A stretch of DNA of 64,000 nt from Viscum album (lineage: Eukaryota; Streptophyta; Magnoliopsida; Santalales; Viscaceae): positions 1,979,780,576 through 1,979,844,575 of the forward strand of contig OY728136.1 in the NCBI GenBank assembly GCA_963277665.1, in the 5' to 3' direction. The stretch's first letter is position 1. Every line of letters starts with the position of its first letter. A program made the translations under genes and the position numbers. Shown one piece after another: positions 1 through 11,640 of this stretch. The notes beneath the pieces are model-generated. The model searched no databases. It saw only the letters and a list, made by a program, of their open reading frames with translations, and was not told the origin of the DNA.

Positions 1-1310
1 ATTATGATTTCTCAATACATTACCACTATGGGAAAGCGAACATGTTATGTGATGATTTGAGATGAAAGGAACATGCTATATTATCTATGATGAGAAACAA
101 AAATGATACAATATTTTAATATTTTAAATGTATAGATCTATAAATATTAACATAAATGGAGAAATTTCATCGTTCGAAAATGAGTCTTCAACCATCAATC
201 CATGTGAAGAATAAAGAGCATATAATAAAGATATATATTTGGAAAAGAAAGAATGAAATGTTCTTGAGTGAAACCTTGATTATTATAGAATTATAAGGTT
301 TAAGATCCATGTATGTGTACTATCCATACCATATTATAAGAATTAGTTTTTGGATAAAGCTCATAGTTCAGTATTCAAAATTAATCATAGAGGTATAAAG
401 ATGTATAAATATTTGAATGATAATATATGGTGGGGTAATATAAAAACAGATATTGTAGAGTATGTATCTTAATGATTGGTATATCTAGAAGAAATGGGTT
501 TTAGATAGATTTATTAATTGTTTTTACAACCGTTACACATAGTGAAATAGGAATAAGAAAACCTCACCCTGGATTTTATCATACGACTTCCCAAAACATT
601 AAAAGGCCATAATGATACATGGGTTGTAGTCAAGAACCTTATGAAGCTTCCAAATTTTATTTAAATTAAATAATATTTCTATCTGGATTATAATTCCATA
701 GTACATATTAAAAATTTGGTAAGATTTCATGGAAAAATCATTCTTTTTTTTTGTTTAAAATATGAAGTTTATCTCAAAGATCAAGAGAATTCTTCAATAA
801 GATAAGGATTTAGTTTTTTTTCAGTAATTATTATCATCCATAGACAGATATTAAGTATTGAGTCTTCAACTTTTTATATGGATTTTAAAGGTGGTTGGGA
901 TCAATAACTTCCTCTTATTGAGTTTATCTATAATAATAGCTTTCACTCGAGTATTCAGGTTGCACCATATGAAGAACTCTATGGAAATAAGTTCATAAAT
1001 CTATCTTGATAAAATAATTTTATTGAACTAAATTTTTATACACCAGGCATAGATATTTAAATATTAAATAAATTTAAATCCATTCAGATTCATGTCATGG
1101 CAGTTGAGAGTGAACAGAAAAGTTGTGCTGACAATCATTGGTGAAGTCTATAATTAAAATTTGGTGAGAATTTATTCCTATAAAATTCTCCATGGAATAA
1201 GGTTATGATATTTTTATAAATTGGAAATTTTATTCCTATTGTTATTTTTCACATCAATATTATTGATCGAGTATGGTTAGTGTATTATCTCTTGGAACTT
1301 CCACCAAACC
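1..1310 (+). pseudogene. E0: broken Ty3/gypsy pol, end of RNase H and most of integrase
   Basis: This is the 3' part of a retrotransposon polyprotein that would process and integrate element cDNA. Reading + frames with several shifts gives the RNase H/integrase linker near base 2-60 (YDFSIHYHYGKANMLCDDL, compare the usual GKANVVADALSR). It then gives the zinc-binding HHCC region near 340-470 (LDKAHSSVFKINHRGIKMY, IWWGNIKTDIVEYV) and the start of the catalytic core near 570-640 (FPKTLKGHNDTWVVV). The late core lies near 885-1000 (LPLIEFIYNNSFHSSIQ, APYEELYG) and the GPY-like region near 1085-1310, ending LELPPNL. Stops and frameshifts are frequent, so it cannot be functional. The frame stops exactly where the E1 LTR begins and resumes at 45511, so this is the left half of a gene split by a nested insertion. 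The family assignment is firm; the clade is inferred. Confidence 0.85.
1306..1310. repeat. Target-site duplication of E1, left copy (AAACC)
   Basis: The five bases before the E1 LTR (TGTAACACC at 1311) read AAACC. The five bases after its other LTR, at 45511-45515, read AAATC, one C-to-T transition apart. Removing E1 joins the integrase frame as ...LPPNLYQFDEV, which supports the call independently of the short match. Confidence 0.8.
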
Positions 1311-1367
1311 TGTAACACCTCGATATTTATTCTGGTTTTTTCAAATTAATTTTTTCTTTTTGGTGTT
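1311..1367 (+). repeat. E1 5' LTR, first 57 bases
   Basis: The stretch starts TGTAACACC and aligns with the first bases of the intact E1 LTR at 40571. The alignment stops at the E2 insertion at 1368 and continues at 32922 (ACTAAAAATAGTTT in both LTRs shortly after). This shows that the two pieces belong to one LTR. Confidence 0.8.
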
Positions 1368-3357
1368 TGTAACATCCCAGTTCCGGAAGCCACCTAGAGG
1401 TTCCATATACCTAGTTGGTCACATGGCTTCAAGAACATTTCCCCGAATGCTAAAGGCTACCAACTAGTATCAGGAGACTTGGATATGATAGTGGGGAAAC
1501 TATGCCCTCATTGGCAGAGTGCACAGCAGGATAAAATACTAGCAGCAACCGAAATAGTAATAATCCATAAAAAGTGAACAGTGGAAAATGGAAATATTAA
1601 ACTAAAGCACACATATATTTGTATATGATACATGATTCAAATATCTAAGAAAAATATCCAAACAAATCACAGTGCTAGAATTTAAACAGTACTAAATCAA
1701 GTTATAAAAGAAAAATGATATACATCTCCTCAGCATCGCAAGCCTCAGCTTGGTCCCATGCTCTCCAGCTCCACAGTAATCAAGTACCTTATGTAGAAGG
1801 TTTCTTTTCCTTATCTGTACCTATAAAAATATAATCTGTTCAGGCCCAAAAGTATTACCTGAATAGGGTGTGAGACAAATCCTAGAAGGCTCCCACCATA
1901 TGATCTGTGTGTAACAGTCAGTGAATATATGGAAGGTAAAAGTGCATAAAATAGTAAAAACGGAATTACTCAATAGTAACATTCCAAAATTTCAAATATC
2001 AAGAAACAACTAATCAAAGCAGGTAAACAAAAATAGGTAACCCTTTAGGAAGTACTCATAGCCTATCCCCTTTGGTCCTACCTAGCTTGTAATTACAAGC
2101 AAACCACTGGGAATAACACATAGTCAAACCCCTCTGGTTTAGGTTAATTATAGACTCTATGAGGAATCACTCACCATCATTTTCCCCTATAGTGTCATAT
2201 TGGTACTAAAGGCTCTCTAGGGAAGCTCTCAACGTCATATTCCCCCTATGGACCACATCGAAGAACTATAGTCACATTGAAGAATCACTCAACATCAATT
2301 CCCTATATGGTCTTGCATTGTAATATAATAAAAGACACTCTGGGAAATCCCTTACGTCAATTTCCCCTATGGTTTTACTACACTAGGTTCTCACATCCCT
2401 GGGAAAATAAAATGATCATATCAATGCATAACAACCAAAGTAAACCTTAAAAACTACAGGGAAAATCAGTCTATAGCATATTAACATATCTGAGTAGATA
2501 ATAACACCATCCAATAATACTAGGCACGGGAAACAAACTGCATCCAAATAGGCAAGGCTAGACACAGACTGTCATAAAAAACATGCATGGGAAAAAACAT
2601 CCAAAGCAAATAAATTCACCCAATTCACAATCAATTGTCCTCTAATCAAGCATACAAGCATGGAAGTAAACAATATGGCTAAAACAATAAATATGCAATA
2701 CCCCATTCATGGGTATTATCAATTGTGCACATATAACTCAAATACATTCAACAGAAAGGCACAAACCACCAACCTCAACATTGGGAGAACAATATAATTG
2801 ATAATCAAGGCTTGAATCTCCTTAGAACAATAAAGATCTACAAAAAAATCAAAAAATTTCAATAGATGATTAATTAAAAAGGATGAGGAATTATGAAATG
2901 AGGCTCAAGCAGAAGGAAGAGCTTACCGAGGCGATTCCAACGCAATTGACGATGGTCGAAATGGTGTTCAGATGCTTGGTCGAGGGATTGAAGGAAGATC
3001 ACAGTCATATGGGAGTTGTTGGCCGAACAAAACCTAGAAGAAGACGTTTATGGAGACTACACGTTACCCTAGTACGTTTAGTGAAGAAAAGAAAATACAT
3101 GGCGTGTACTTTTAAAGTACACTGCTTGTACTTACAATTAATGTACTCCGCTTTAAGCAACCTTAAAATCACCACCACATGGCTATTTTCATGTTCGCTA
3201 CATGGCCAACACACGACTACCCGCAGTAACTGAGTACATGACATTTACAAATAATGTACAAGACGTGAACTTCATAAATTTCTAGAAATTACTCTTTTTT
3301 CTCAAAAAATGACCAGAAAAGGAAGACATACCTAGAAAGAATATCTGGGTGCTTACA
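1368..3357 (-). repeat. E2 3' LTR (1,990 bases)
   Basis: The LTR runs from CTTACA at 3357 (start on the - strand) to TGTAAC at 1368. It matches the split 5' LTR (20302-20388 plus 31101-32916) along its length, for example CAGTTCCGGAAGCCACC at both 3' ends. By eye roughly one base in five differs, so E2 is older than the E3 copies inside it. The 5' part (3090-3260) carries palindrome-like pieces such as ACATGGCGTGTAC. Short open frames in it (for example 2883-3233) look accidental. Confidence 0.85.
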
Positions 3358-3360
3358 AAC

Positions 3361-3372
3361 ATCCCCCTTAAA
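3361..3372 (-). other. E2 polypurine tract
   Basis: On the - strand the bases read CTTTAAGGGGGAT and lie three bases before the 3' LTR. This is the expected place and composition for the primer of plus-strand DNA synthesis. Confidence 0.75.
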
Positions 3373-3560
3373 GAAATTAATCCCTGAATTTCCCTAGAAA
3401 AGTGGCGTGGCAGAAGAAACCTCAAACATCTCTGGCCACTTCACTCGTACATCGGCCTCCCTCTCCCATGTCTTATCCTGTACTTCCCCATGCTGCCAGA
3501 GCAATCGTAGTAGAGGAACAGACTAGCCACAGTGAACCTTTGTACTACGATTGACAATCC
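3373..3560 (-). pseudogene. E2: integrase C-terminal tail
   Basis: On the - strand this reads a frame containing DKTWEREADVRVKWPEMFEVS, with a stop soon after. It is the end of chromoviral integrase, where the usual motif is EATWE.E..M...YP.LF and helps target integration. It is separated from the rest of the integrase (14253-15462) by E3a, whose TSD TGATC flanks the break. The upstream part (3430-3560) is frame-shifted. Confidence 0.8.
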
Positions 3561-3565
3561 TGATC
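3561..3565. repeat. Target-site duplication of E3a, left copy (TGATC)
   Basis: TGATC lies directly before TGTAGAGACCC, and an identical TGATC follows the element end at 14248-14252. Confidence 0.9.
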
Positions 3566-5174
3566 TGTAGAGACCCAAAGCTTGACGTACATGGACATTA
3601 CATTACTTTTGCAGAATACTTAATACATAACAAAAACACACACACAAGGACCATAATAGTTTAGTGTCTTTGGAAACTCAGAATATAATCTTCTAATCAT
3701 GGTGAAAGATCTTCAAAATCTCCCACAATGATCTTCCACGTTTTGTTTCCTTACCTAAAACCTTTATTTATATCCTGGGGAAAAGAAAACATAAATGTGT
3801 GAGCTCAAATGCTTAGTAAGGGTAAACAAAGAAAATATCAATCACATCATATTCATAAGAAAATAACAATTTGGAAATCTTACCCTGCAAAAGAGATCAT
3901 AATTTCATAACATGGTATAAATCATGGTAGTGAAATGTAATCAAAATAATCATAACATAAAACATGAAACTTTGTGGCATGAACACATAATCATAGAGAA
4001 TCATTTCTTATTAGTCAAGACTCATTTCAAAGACTATCTTAGTGGACAAAGTCCATTTCTGAACCGAGTTCACTCCTTGTTTCAGTCCTGTTTTACTGAA
4101 CCGGTTTAACCTGCCATTACAGCCATGTATATATCATGAGATTTAAAATCTTTACCCAATTAATTGGAGGGAGATATAGGTCCCACCCATCTCATAATGA
4201 TACCATTGTTATGTGTGCCACAAAATCATAAACCATACATAATAGCATAACCCATGTAATAAAAAGGGGATTCTTAAACATCATGACATCATAAAACAAT
4301 TCATATAAGATAAAGGATTTCATAAAAATAATTCCATCACAACATAATCAAATCAATTTAATAATAGGGATATAAACAGAATACTATATTATCTTATATG
4401 GAAAATAATTTTGATAAAACACTTGAACTCCATTCTTGAGGAAAATATCCTTTCTACTTAAATTTTTTTTTTCCTTTCTTAACATGTCAAACAATTTTAA
4501 ACAAAAATAAGTTGATTAAATATAAACTTGAAAACTTGTAAAGGAAGATTCTTGGAAATAATGTTTTAAAAATAAATTCATTCCATATAAGATAAAAAAA
4601 TATTCTTCTCGTACTTTTGTCGGAAAAGTCAAAAAAGTACCTCGTACGAAAAACGACAAAAGATTTCTTTCATATCCTTTACTAAAAACTCATCGAAGGG
4701 TAATATTGGATTTAAAAAATTGTAGGTGTATGGAAATAATATTACATATTTAGGAAACATTGATGTGGATGATAAAATACACCCCAGTAAATGCCAATGT
4801 ATAAACAATCTCGGATAAAAATGAGATTGTGATATTTTCCCTTACCTTAGGTCCGAATTGCTTAGTAAGTGTCCGAACCTCCTGTATAATGATTTAAATA
4901 ATGTCATTTACTTATTACAGAATCATAATCATTGTTATTAAATCATATATGTTTCACTTATGACTTTATATTACCCGTTCTTTTGTAAATTCCATGTTAA
5001 AGAGCGTTTTGGGTAAAATTGTTTCATTTGTCATCCGTGTTTTGACTTGTAATTATTCATATGATTACTTAGATCATGATTACATAATTCCAGAATATAA
5101 AACATGATTTATATATAATATATATTCAGAATAAACATATATATAATATATTATTAAATGGAAAGAAATACACC

Positions 5175-5598
5175 GTTCATGGAGATGGTAGGCCGTACGT
5201 ACGCATGAACGCTGTTTTCGTTTCCTTATTGAGTTGAATGGAATTAAGTAGATGAAATAAATATATATAAAAATTAATCCATTATCATTATTATGTCATA
5301 TAATTCATTATTACTTATTATATATACTTTATTATCATTCATGAATGGTTAACGTGGTGAATGAATCTCATCGCGTCGTGGAGACGGTAGTCCTGACATA
5401 CGCACGAGCGATGATATCGTTCTCATGATCGTGGAATTGTATTGGAGTGTATGTATACAATTTAAGAATCTATATCACATTAAAATAATCATATATAGTT
5501 ATTATGTACACCATTATACCCATCCAAGTAAGGTGGTGGTGGAAAATAGATTACACCACGGCATGGAGACAGTATTCCGTACGTACGCACGCGCGGTG
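5175..5598 (-). other. Triple hairpin array in E3a 3' LTR
   Basis: There are three motifs, at 5175-5210, 5369-5413 and 5554-5598. On the + strand the first pairs GTTCATG with CATGAAC. The second pairs CATCGCGTCGTG with CACGAGCGATG (one bulge). The third pairs CACCACGGCATG with CACGCGCGGTG, imperfectly. Each encloses a loop of exactly 22 bases that starts GAGA and contains a GGTA/AGTA core; in the first and third it ends CCGTACGTACG. The loops are alike while the stems differ. In the element's sense (-) the array lies about 340-760 bases after the TATA motif. The function is unknown. Confidence 0.75.
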
Positions 5599-5934
5599 AT
5601 TTCATTTTCCATAGGATGGATAGATGGTGAAATAAAGTTGTTTCATACTTATAAAAACATATCAGTGTATGAGTGATACTTATATTATTACTTCATAATG
5701 AAAAAACCTAAGAAGAATAAGTGTAAGAAGAAATAAAGACGAAAGAATTGGTAACGGACATTACCTCTTCTTTGAAGCACCTCTTTGAGTCTTCCTCTTA
5801 GGGCACTAAAATTGGTCTTTGAAGAAGACCATAACCTCTAGAATGTTTCTAGGGAAGTGTAGAAGAGAATATTGTAGGGTTTTTCCGATATTGAAGGCTC
5901 AAAGTGGTCTGAGGAAGAGAGGGAGGAGGTTCCC

Positions 5935-5941
5935 TTTTATA
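5935..5941 (-). promoter_or_regulatory. TATA-type motif of E3a 3' LTR
   Basis: TATAAAA on the - strand lies inside CCTTATAAAAGGGAACC. The same motif sits at the equivalent place in the other E3 LTRs and resembles the motif at 57156 in the E0 LTR. Transcription would start a few tens of bases downstream. Confidence 0.6.
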
Positions 5942-7787
5942 AGGGAGGAGAGGGGCACCTTTGGAATAACTAAAAATATTATTTTATTATAAAGCCAAAT
6001 TCGGTTTTATATAGATCTAAATTGATTTAGTTCAAAGATAAGGTAGTTATGGGTCTAAATCCTCTCATAAAAGAGAATTTAGACAATTTTAGGTTATTAT
6101 ATTAACCTTATCTTTTAGTTTTAACTCTTAGTTAATTAGATTGACATTTACCATGTCACTTTGTATTTTTATATTATATAGTTAATAGACTTACCATATA
6201 AATCCAAGAGACCCCCAAGTGGTCCATTGATGATACACCTATCCTGATATAAGTTTCATGGCCGAACCTTATATTTTTAAGAATAAAATAACAATCAAAA
6301 ATATAATATTTGTTTTAGAAACTATTTTATGTCAATTTTGACACTATTCAATAGTTGATTTTTTTGAAACTCATAACAGAATGATTACATCGACCAAAGT
6401 TAATTAAATAAATCCTAACCTATCATATTAACATAGAAAATTAGTGGAATTCATATAGAGTCTCAAATTACATTTATTTGGGTATTTATAACATCAATTA
6501 TGTCAATATTTCATTAATATGATAATTACTGCATCATCTTTGTGTCAAAAATAAATAAATTTATATAATGTCTAAAATTTACAAATAAAATATCATTATG
6601 TAGGGAATATTTTTATATTTCTAATGAATTTTAATAGTCGAATTTATCTTTTGTATAAATCTATATTAAAAATAATTTTCTTATTAAACATTGATTTTAA
6701 CTATTTTAAACCTTCCTTAAATAAATTAATAATAAATGTCCTAATCTAATCCAAGTTGGCCTAAATGGTCATATTTTATTTCTAAGGTTGTTTTTGGTCT
6801 AATTACACTTATCCAATAGAATTAGAACATGTGTTAGGGTAATAATAATATCATTGTTACCCGTAATTACCGTATTTACCTTTAAACGTGGTAAAAAAAG
6901 TAAAAAGATACTATTCACCAAAAATTATTTTCATCTCATTGAACCAAATTTTACTTACTGACATCAACCATGTCTCTCGGATTTTTGAAATTCCACTCAC
7001 AAAAGCGTTAAAATTATGTTTTATGAAAAATAATTTTTTTTAACTACCACTTAATGGTTTCACTATTCATCAAAAAATGAATGTTTCCAGAAAAATACCA
7101 AAAATTAGGACTAATCAATATTTGATATTATGAATTCAAAAATGATGTCTATTTTATCAAATTCAAAACATATCACTTTCATTAATTAATTTAAAAATTA
7201 AATCCCATCGTCAAAACAAATAGCGTGTTTTTAAGAGATAATAACTATCAAAATATTGACACTTGTTTATGTCTGGTTTAAATGTTAAATTACTTCCAAT
7301 GACAATCATTGTATTAAATTGTAAAAATATATTCTAAATATATTTTAAAACCACTCAAATTAATAATTTATCACTATTTATTATTTTGATTAAAAAATGT
7401 TGTTTTTAATTAAAATTTATTAATTTTCACTATTCATCAGAATATGAAAGTTATCCGAAAAGTACCAAAATTTCACCCTATGCTAATTTCAATATTCCGA
7501 ATCCAAAACTGAAGTCCATTTTGAAAAATAAAATTTACAAAATTTCAAAAAGTGGTTATTACTATTCATAACGACTAGTTTTAATAATATTTAAATAGCA
7601 AATCGTTGTTTAGTGAAACACGGTATTGCGTACTACACACGCTATCGAGGAAGGTCGCGATTCCGTGTAATGAACGGCAAGTCAAGGATGCGTATTGTGC
7701 AAGATACTTTTGGTGTAGCATACAACACAAGTCATTAATGAAATTAAAAAGAATATTTTTCATAAAATCTCGGGGTGTTAAATTCTA

Positions 7788-7797
7788 TCCCCCTTAA
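7788..7797 (-). other. E3a polypurine tract
   Basis: TTAAGGGGGATA on the - strand lies five bases before the 3' LTR start, matching the position in E2 and E3b. Confidence 0.7.
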
Positions 7798-9241
7798 AAT
7801 GAATTTTTCCCTCGAAATTTCGTCAGGGTTGTAAATGGTTTACTACTCGAAATTTTATTTAATAGAAACCCACATCATAAAAAGGAATACCAAAACATGG
7901 CTATGAAAACAAATTTATGAAATTCAACGGTTACCCAAATTAACTAATCACTGGGTTTCCAAATAGGAGAACATAGGTGAAAATATGGATATGGAAGTGA
8001 AATCTAACCATCATGTTCTGATAGAGAATGGTAGAGAACATGGCTAGGAAAAAGCCAACAATCACAAAGCCATATATTTGTGATGATCTAAGGTACCATC
8101 TAATTCATCAGATATAAGAGCAATAGGAAAATATTTTCGGTTTTCAAGATCATTTCCCTCATGTTGATGAAATTGGAATTAGAAGAAATAATTTCGTGAT
8201 TTTGGTATAGACTCACCGTTGGTATTTCTTTGGACAATTTCCACTTCATCTCTAAAATAAATGAAGTTGAATTTTTCATTCGTGATGTGTCAGCAGATCA
8301 TGTGATAGAATGATGGGTCATTCCATCTGTCTCAAACAAAAGGTTAGAAAAGTTATCAAAAAATATATAAGTCCATCTATAGTGAGATTAATCATATATG
8401 GTTCCTAAAATGGACTTATACTTCTTATATTATACTGCTTAATATTATAAAACTAGTTTCTACTAAACAGCGACTTCCTGTAGGCCAATGGTAGGTGATA
8501 AAGGCCAATCGCACTTCGGTTGTGGGTTCGATTTCCACAGCCTTGTCCGACATGATGGGTTGTCTCCCGTCCTGCAGGTTGTCCTTTTTCTAAAACAACA
8601 TTACTATAAAATCCCATCAGTAATATCGAAAAAAGTTCTATCCTTAAATAATACTAGAATATGTCCAAAATAATCCATTCCAATGTTTAGGCTTATCTAA
8701 AATACTTCTGTCCAAGCTCATAGTATAAAGAAAACGATTACTTGAAATGTCACATAACAATCACATGAATGCCATCATTTATCCCCCATATATCATAAGA
8801 TATATCTTGTTGGTCAAATTACAAACATGTGAATAACTTAATCATGTTTTCTCTTGAAAAATGAATACCCATTTAACCTTAGTGAAAACATGAATGCTGT
8901 CAAAACTTAACCCTTTCCACATACCAAAATCCCAAAATTTCTATATAATCAAACCATAATATCACTTAGTCTTTATATCAGTCATGAGCTCATGAATACA
9001 ATAAAACATCTCATTATCTTCCTATCCCTTCATTATGCGCATATCATCTACTTTCCAAAAATACTGGTACCATTCATCACACACTTTCAAAACATAAGGA
9101 AAGACAACAGTGTAAAAATCCTTAGATGTCTCTTTATTCCATAGTACCATGAGATTACTTATACGACATTACACTTGATAAACATGTAATCATTCCACTA
9201 CCTTCTTAAACCATTGACCGAGCTTCAACAAATATTTCATC
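7798..9241 (-). other. E3a non-coding interior replacing pol
   Basis: These 1.4 kb lie where pol should be. No pol motif is readable on either strand. The matching stretch of E3b (about 24641-26063) is clearly homologous. A short piece around 8785-8810 (TATGGGGGATAAATGATG on the - strand) resembles E1 near 39800, so the non-coding interior may be shared between the families. It contains the tRNA-like insert at 8470-8590. Confidence 0.7.
8470..8590 (+). repeat. tRNA-derived, SINE-like insert in E3a
   Basis: The + strand has an A-box-like TAGGCCAATGGTAGG at 8481, and 40 bases later a B-box-like GTGGGTTCGATTTCC flanked by complementary TGTGG/CCACA arms. This is the spacing of a tRNA-type internal pol III promoter. 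A T-rich end follows near 8585. There is no full cloverleaf, so it is not a tRNA gene. A homologous copy lies at the same place in E3b (25315-25430), so it belonged to the family before both insertions. It runs antisense to the element. Exact borders are uncertain. Confidence 0.6.
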
Positions 9242-9774
9242 TCACATATCATTTGTAGTCTCTTCATCATCATCAACATAAATATTACCCATACGACCAT
9301 ACTGATTCTCTTCATGAGACTTTCCCTTAGGGAATTGGTTTGCATAATGCCCGTACATTCCACATTTAAAACATTTAACCATTGTTGATGTCATAGCAAT
9401 ACCATTATCCTCATCCATGGTGTTAAGTGAACCTTTTCCTTTGCATTTACTGGCTTTATGTCCTTTTTTCCACACCCAAAGCATCTTCAAGTTCCTTTGA
9501 AACATTCTCCTTGATGCCACTTCCCACATGATTTACATAGGGGAAATTGAACTTTCTTTCCTCTATGATCATCATTAAACTCAATCTTTCTCTTACCAGT
9601 TGAGTCAGGAAACTTACCAAAGTTGAGATTATTGATCATATTATGAGATTTCTGACTAGGCATAATAACGATGTTTGGACTTCCAAATCCCGTTTCATTT
9701 GGTTTCTCATGAAGAATATCATTCCATTGTCCGTCATATCCCCCATTATCATGAATCTTCCTGTTTCCATCCAT
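9242..9774 (-). pseudogene. E3a: gag nucleocapsid fragment with zinc knuckles
   Basis: The frame starts MDGNRKIHDNGGYDG at 9774. It shows a first knuckle CKSCGKWHQGEC, a stop, then RCFGCGK and, after a one-base frameshift, KKGHKASKC. A third knuckle is CFKCGMYGHYANQ, where the last Cys has become Phe. It ends in an acidic DDDEETTND tail at 9242. Zinc knuckles bind retrotransposon RNA during packaging. The capsid-like gag domain that should precede them is absent, so only the RNA-binding end remains. E3b has the same protein with different lesions. Confidence 0.75.
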
Positions 9775-10020
9775 TTTCTAAAACCCAAGAAGAATAGTAT
9801 GAGAGGAAAAAATAATGCTAGGGAAAGAAACATAGTAAAGGGGGAGTACCCTCAATATCTAACATCTTAGTTTAAATTCTACGATCTATACCGTAGTTCT
9901 AGGACCATATCCTATACGTATACATATCCTTAGGGACATCCCTAGACATAACTTAGAAATATCTCTAGGGATCTCACTAATGTTTTCGCATCCTAGTTTC
10001 CATAGTTTGACTAAACCTTT

Positions 10021-10033
10021 CCTATGATACCAA
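10021..10033 (-). other. E3a primer-binding site (initiator tRNA-Met)
   Basis: TTGGTATCATAGG on the - strand lies one base after the 5' LTR. The plant initiator tRNA-Met site is TTGGTATCAGAGC; the first nine bases match. Confidence 0.8.
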
Positions 10034-11640
10034 CTGTATAGACCCAAATCTTGATGTACATGGACATTACATTACTTTTCTGGAATACTTAATACATAAC
10101 AAAAACACACACACAAGGACCGTAATAGTTTAGTGTCTTTGGAAACTCGGAATATAATCTTCTAATCATGGTGAAAGATCTTCAAAACCTCCCACAAAGA
10201 TCTTCCACTTTTATTTCATTACCTAAAACCTTTATTTATATCTTGGGGAAAAGAAAACATAAAATTGTGAGCTCAAATGCTTAGTAACGGTAAATAAAGA
10301 AATATCAATCACATCATATTCATAAGAACATAACAATTTGGAAATCTTACCCTGCAAAAGAGATCATAATTTCATAACATGGGATAAATCATGGTAGTGA
10401 AATGTAATCCCAATAATCATAACATAAAACATGAAACATTGTGGCATGCACACATAATCATAGAGAATCATTTCTTATTAGTCAAGACTCATTTCCAAGA
10501 CTATCTTAGTGGACAAAGTCCATTTCTGAACTGAGTTCACTCCTCGTTTCAGTCCTATTTTACCGAACCGGTTTAACCTGCCATTCTAGCCATGTCTATC
10601 TCATGAGATATAAAATCATTACCCAATGCATTGGAGGGAGATATAGGTACCACCCATCTCATAATGATACAATTCTTATGTGTGCCACAAAATCATAAAC
10701 CATACATCATTGCATAACCCATGTAATAAAAATTGGATTCTTAAACATCATGACATCATAAAACAATTCATATAAGATAAAGTATTTCATAAAAATAAAT
10801 CCATCACAACTTAATCAAATCAATTTAATAATAGGGATAGAAACAGAATCCTATATTATCTTAGAAGGAAAATAATTTTGATAAAACACTTGAACCCCAT
10901 TCTTGAGGAAAATATCCATTCTACGTCAAAAACATTTTTCCTTTATTAACATGTCAAAAAAATTTAATTTAAAAGAAGTTGATTAAAAATAAACTTGAAA
11001 ACTTGTAAAGGAAGCTTCTTGGAAATAATGTTTTAAAAATCCATTCATGTCGTATAAGTTAAAAAACAGTCTTCTCGTACTTTTGTCTGAAAAGTCAAAA
11101 AAGTACCTCGTATGAAAAACGACAAAAGATTCCTTTCATATCGTTTACTAAAAACTCATCGAAGGGTAAAATTGGATTATAAAAATTTTAGGTAGATGGA
11201 AATAATATTACATATTGAGGAAACATGGATGTGGATGATAAAATACCCCCCATTATTTTCCAAAGTATAAACAATCTCAGATAAAAATGAGATTGTGATA
11301 TTTTCCCTTACTTTAAGTCCGATTTGCTTAGTAAGTGTCCGAACCTCCTATATAATGATTTAAATAATGTCATTTACTTATTAAAAAATCATTCTCATTG
11401 TTATGATATCATGTATGGTTCACTTATGACTTTATATTACCCTTTCTTTTGTAAATTCCATGTTAAAGAGCGTTTTGGGTAAAATCGTTTCATTTGTCGT
11501 CCGTGTTTTGACTTGTAATTATTCATATGATTACTTAGATCATGATTACATAATTCCAGAATATAAAAAATGATTTATATATAATATATATTCAGAATAT
11601 ATATATATATAATAGATCAGTAAATGGAAAGAAATACACC

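Larger units (their letters stand above)
3566..7782 (-). repeat. E3a 3' LTR (4,217 bases)
   Basis: The start on the - strand is at 7782 (TTTAACACCCCG, where the expected terminal TG is mutated to TT) and the end at 3566 (GGGTCTCTACA). It contains a TATA-type motif at 5935-5941 and three hairpins at 5175-5598. A diverged direct repeat holds CACTATTCATCA near 7068 and again near 7428. A short series of TTGCGT-containing repeats lies near 7615-7735. ORFs such as 5425-5676 overlap the hairpins and recur in the other LTRs only because LTRs are copies; I do not call them genes. Confidence 0.9.

Noticed and set aside
3636..3652. Short CA repeat and nearby AT repeats (11596-11614, 22000-22012, 28458-28480) as regulatory or marker loci.
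   Set aside because: They are ordinary microsatellites inside LTRs and are shared by LTR partners.
5175..5598. Hammerhead ribozymes (retrozyme-like) as an explanation of the LTR hairpins.
   Set aside because: I looked for CTGATGA and GAAA boxes in the right order around the motifs on both strands and did not find them; the conserved core is GACGGTA...CCGTACGTACG.
5425..5676. 83-codon ORF conserved in E3a LTRs (also 11891-12142), which could look like a small conserved protein.
   Set aside because: The two copies are LTR duplicates, the frame runs through the hairpin motifs, and in E3b it is broken. Conservation of the hairpins explains the similarity.
8481..8545. A genuine tRNA gene.
   Set aside because: A- and B-box-like motifs are present, but the acceptor and anticodon stems do not pair. 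The same degraded unit is in E3b, so it is a tRNA-derived repeat.
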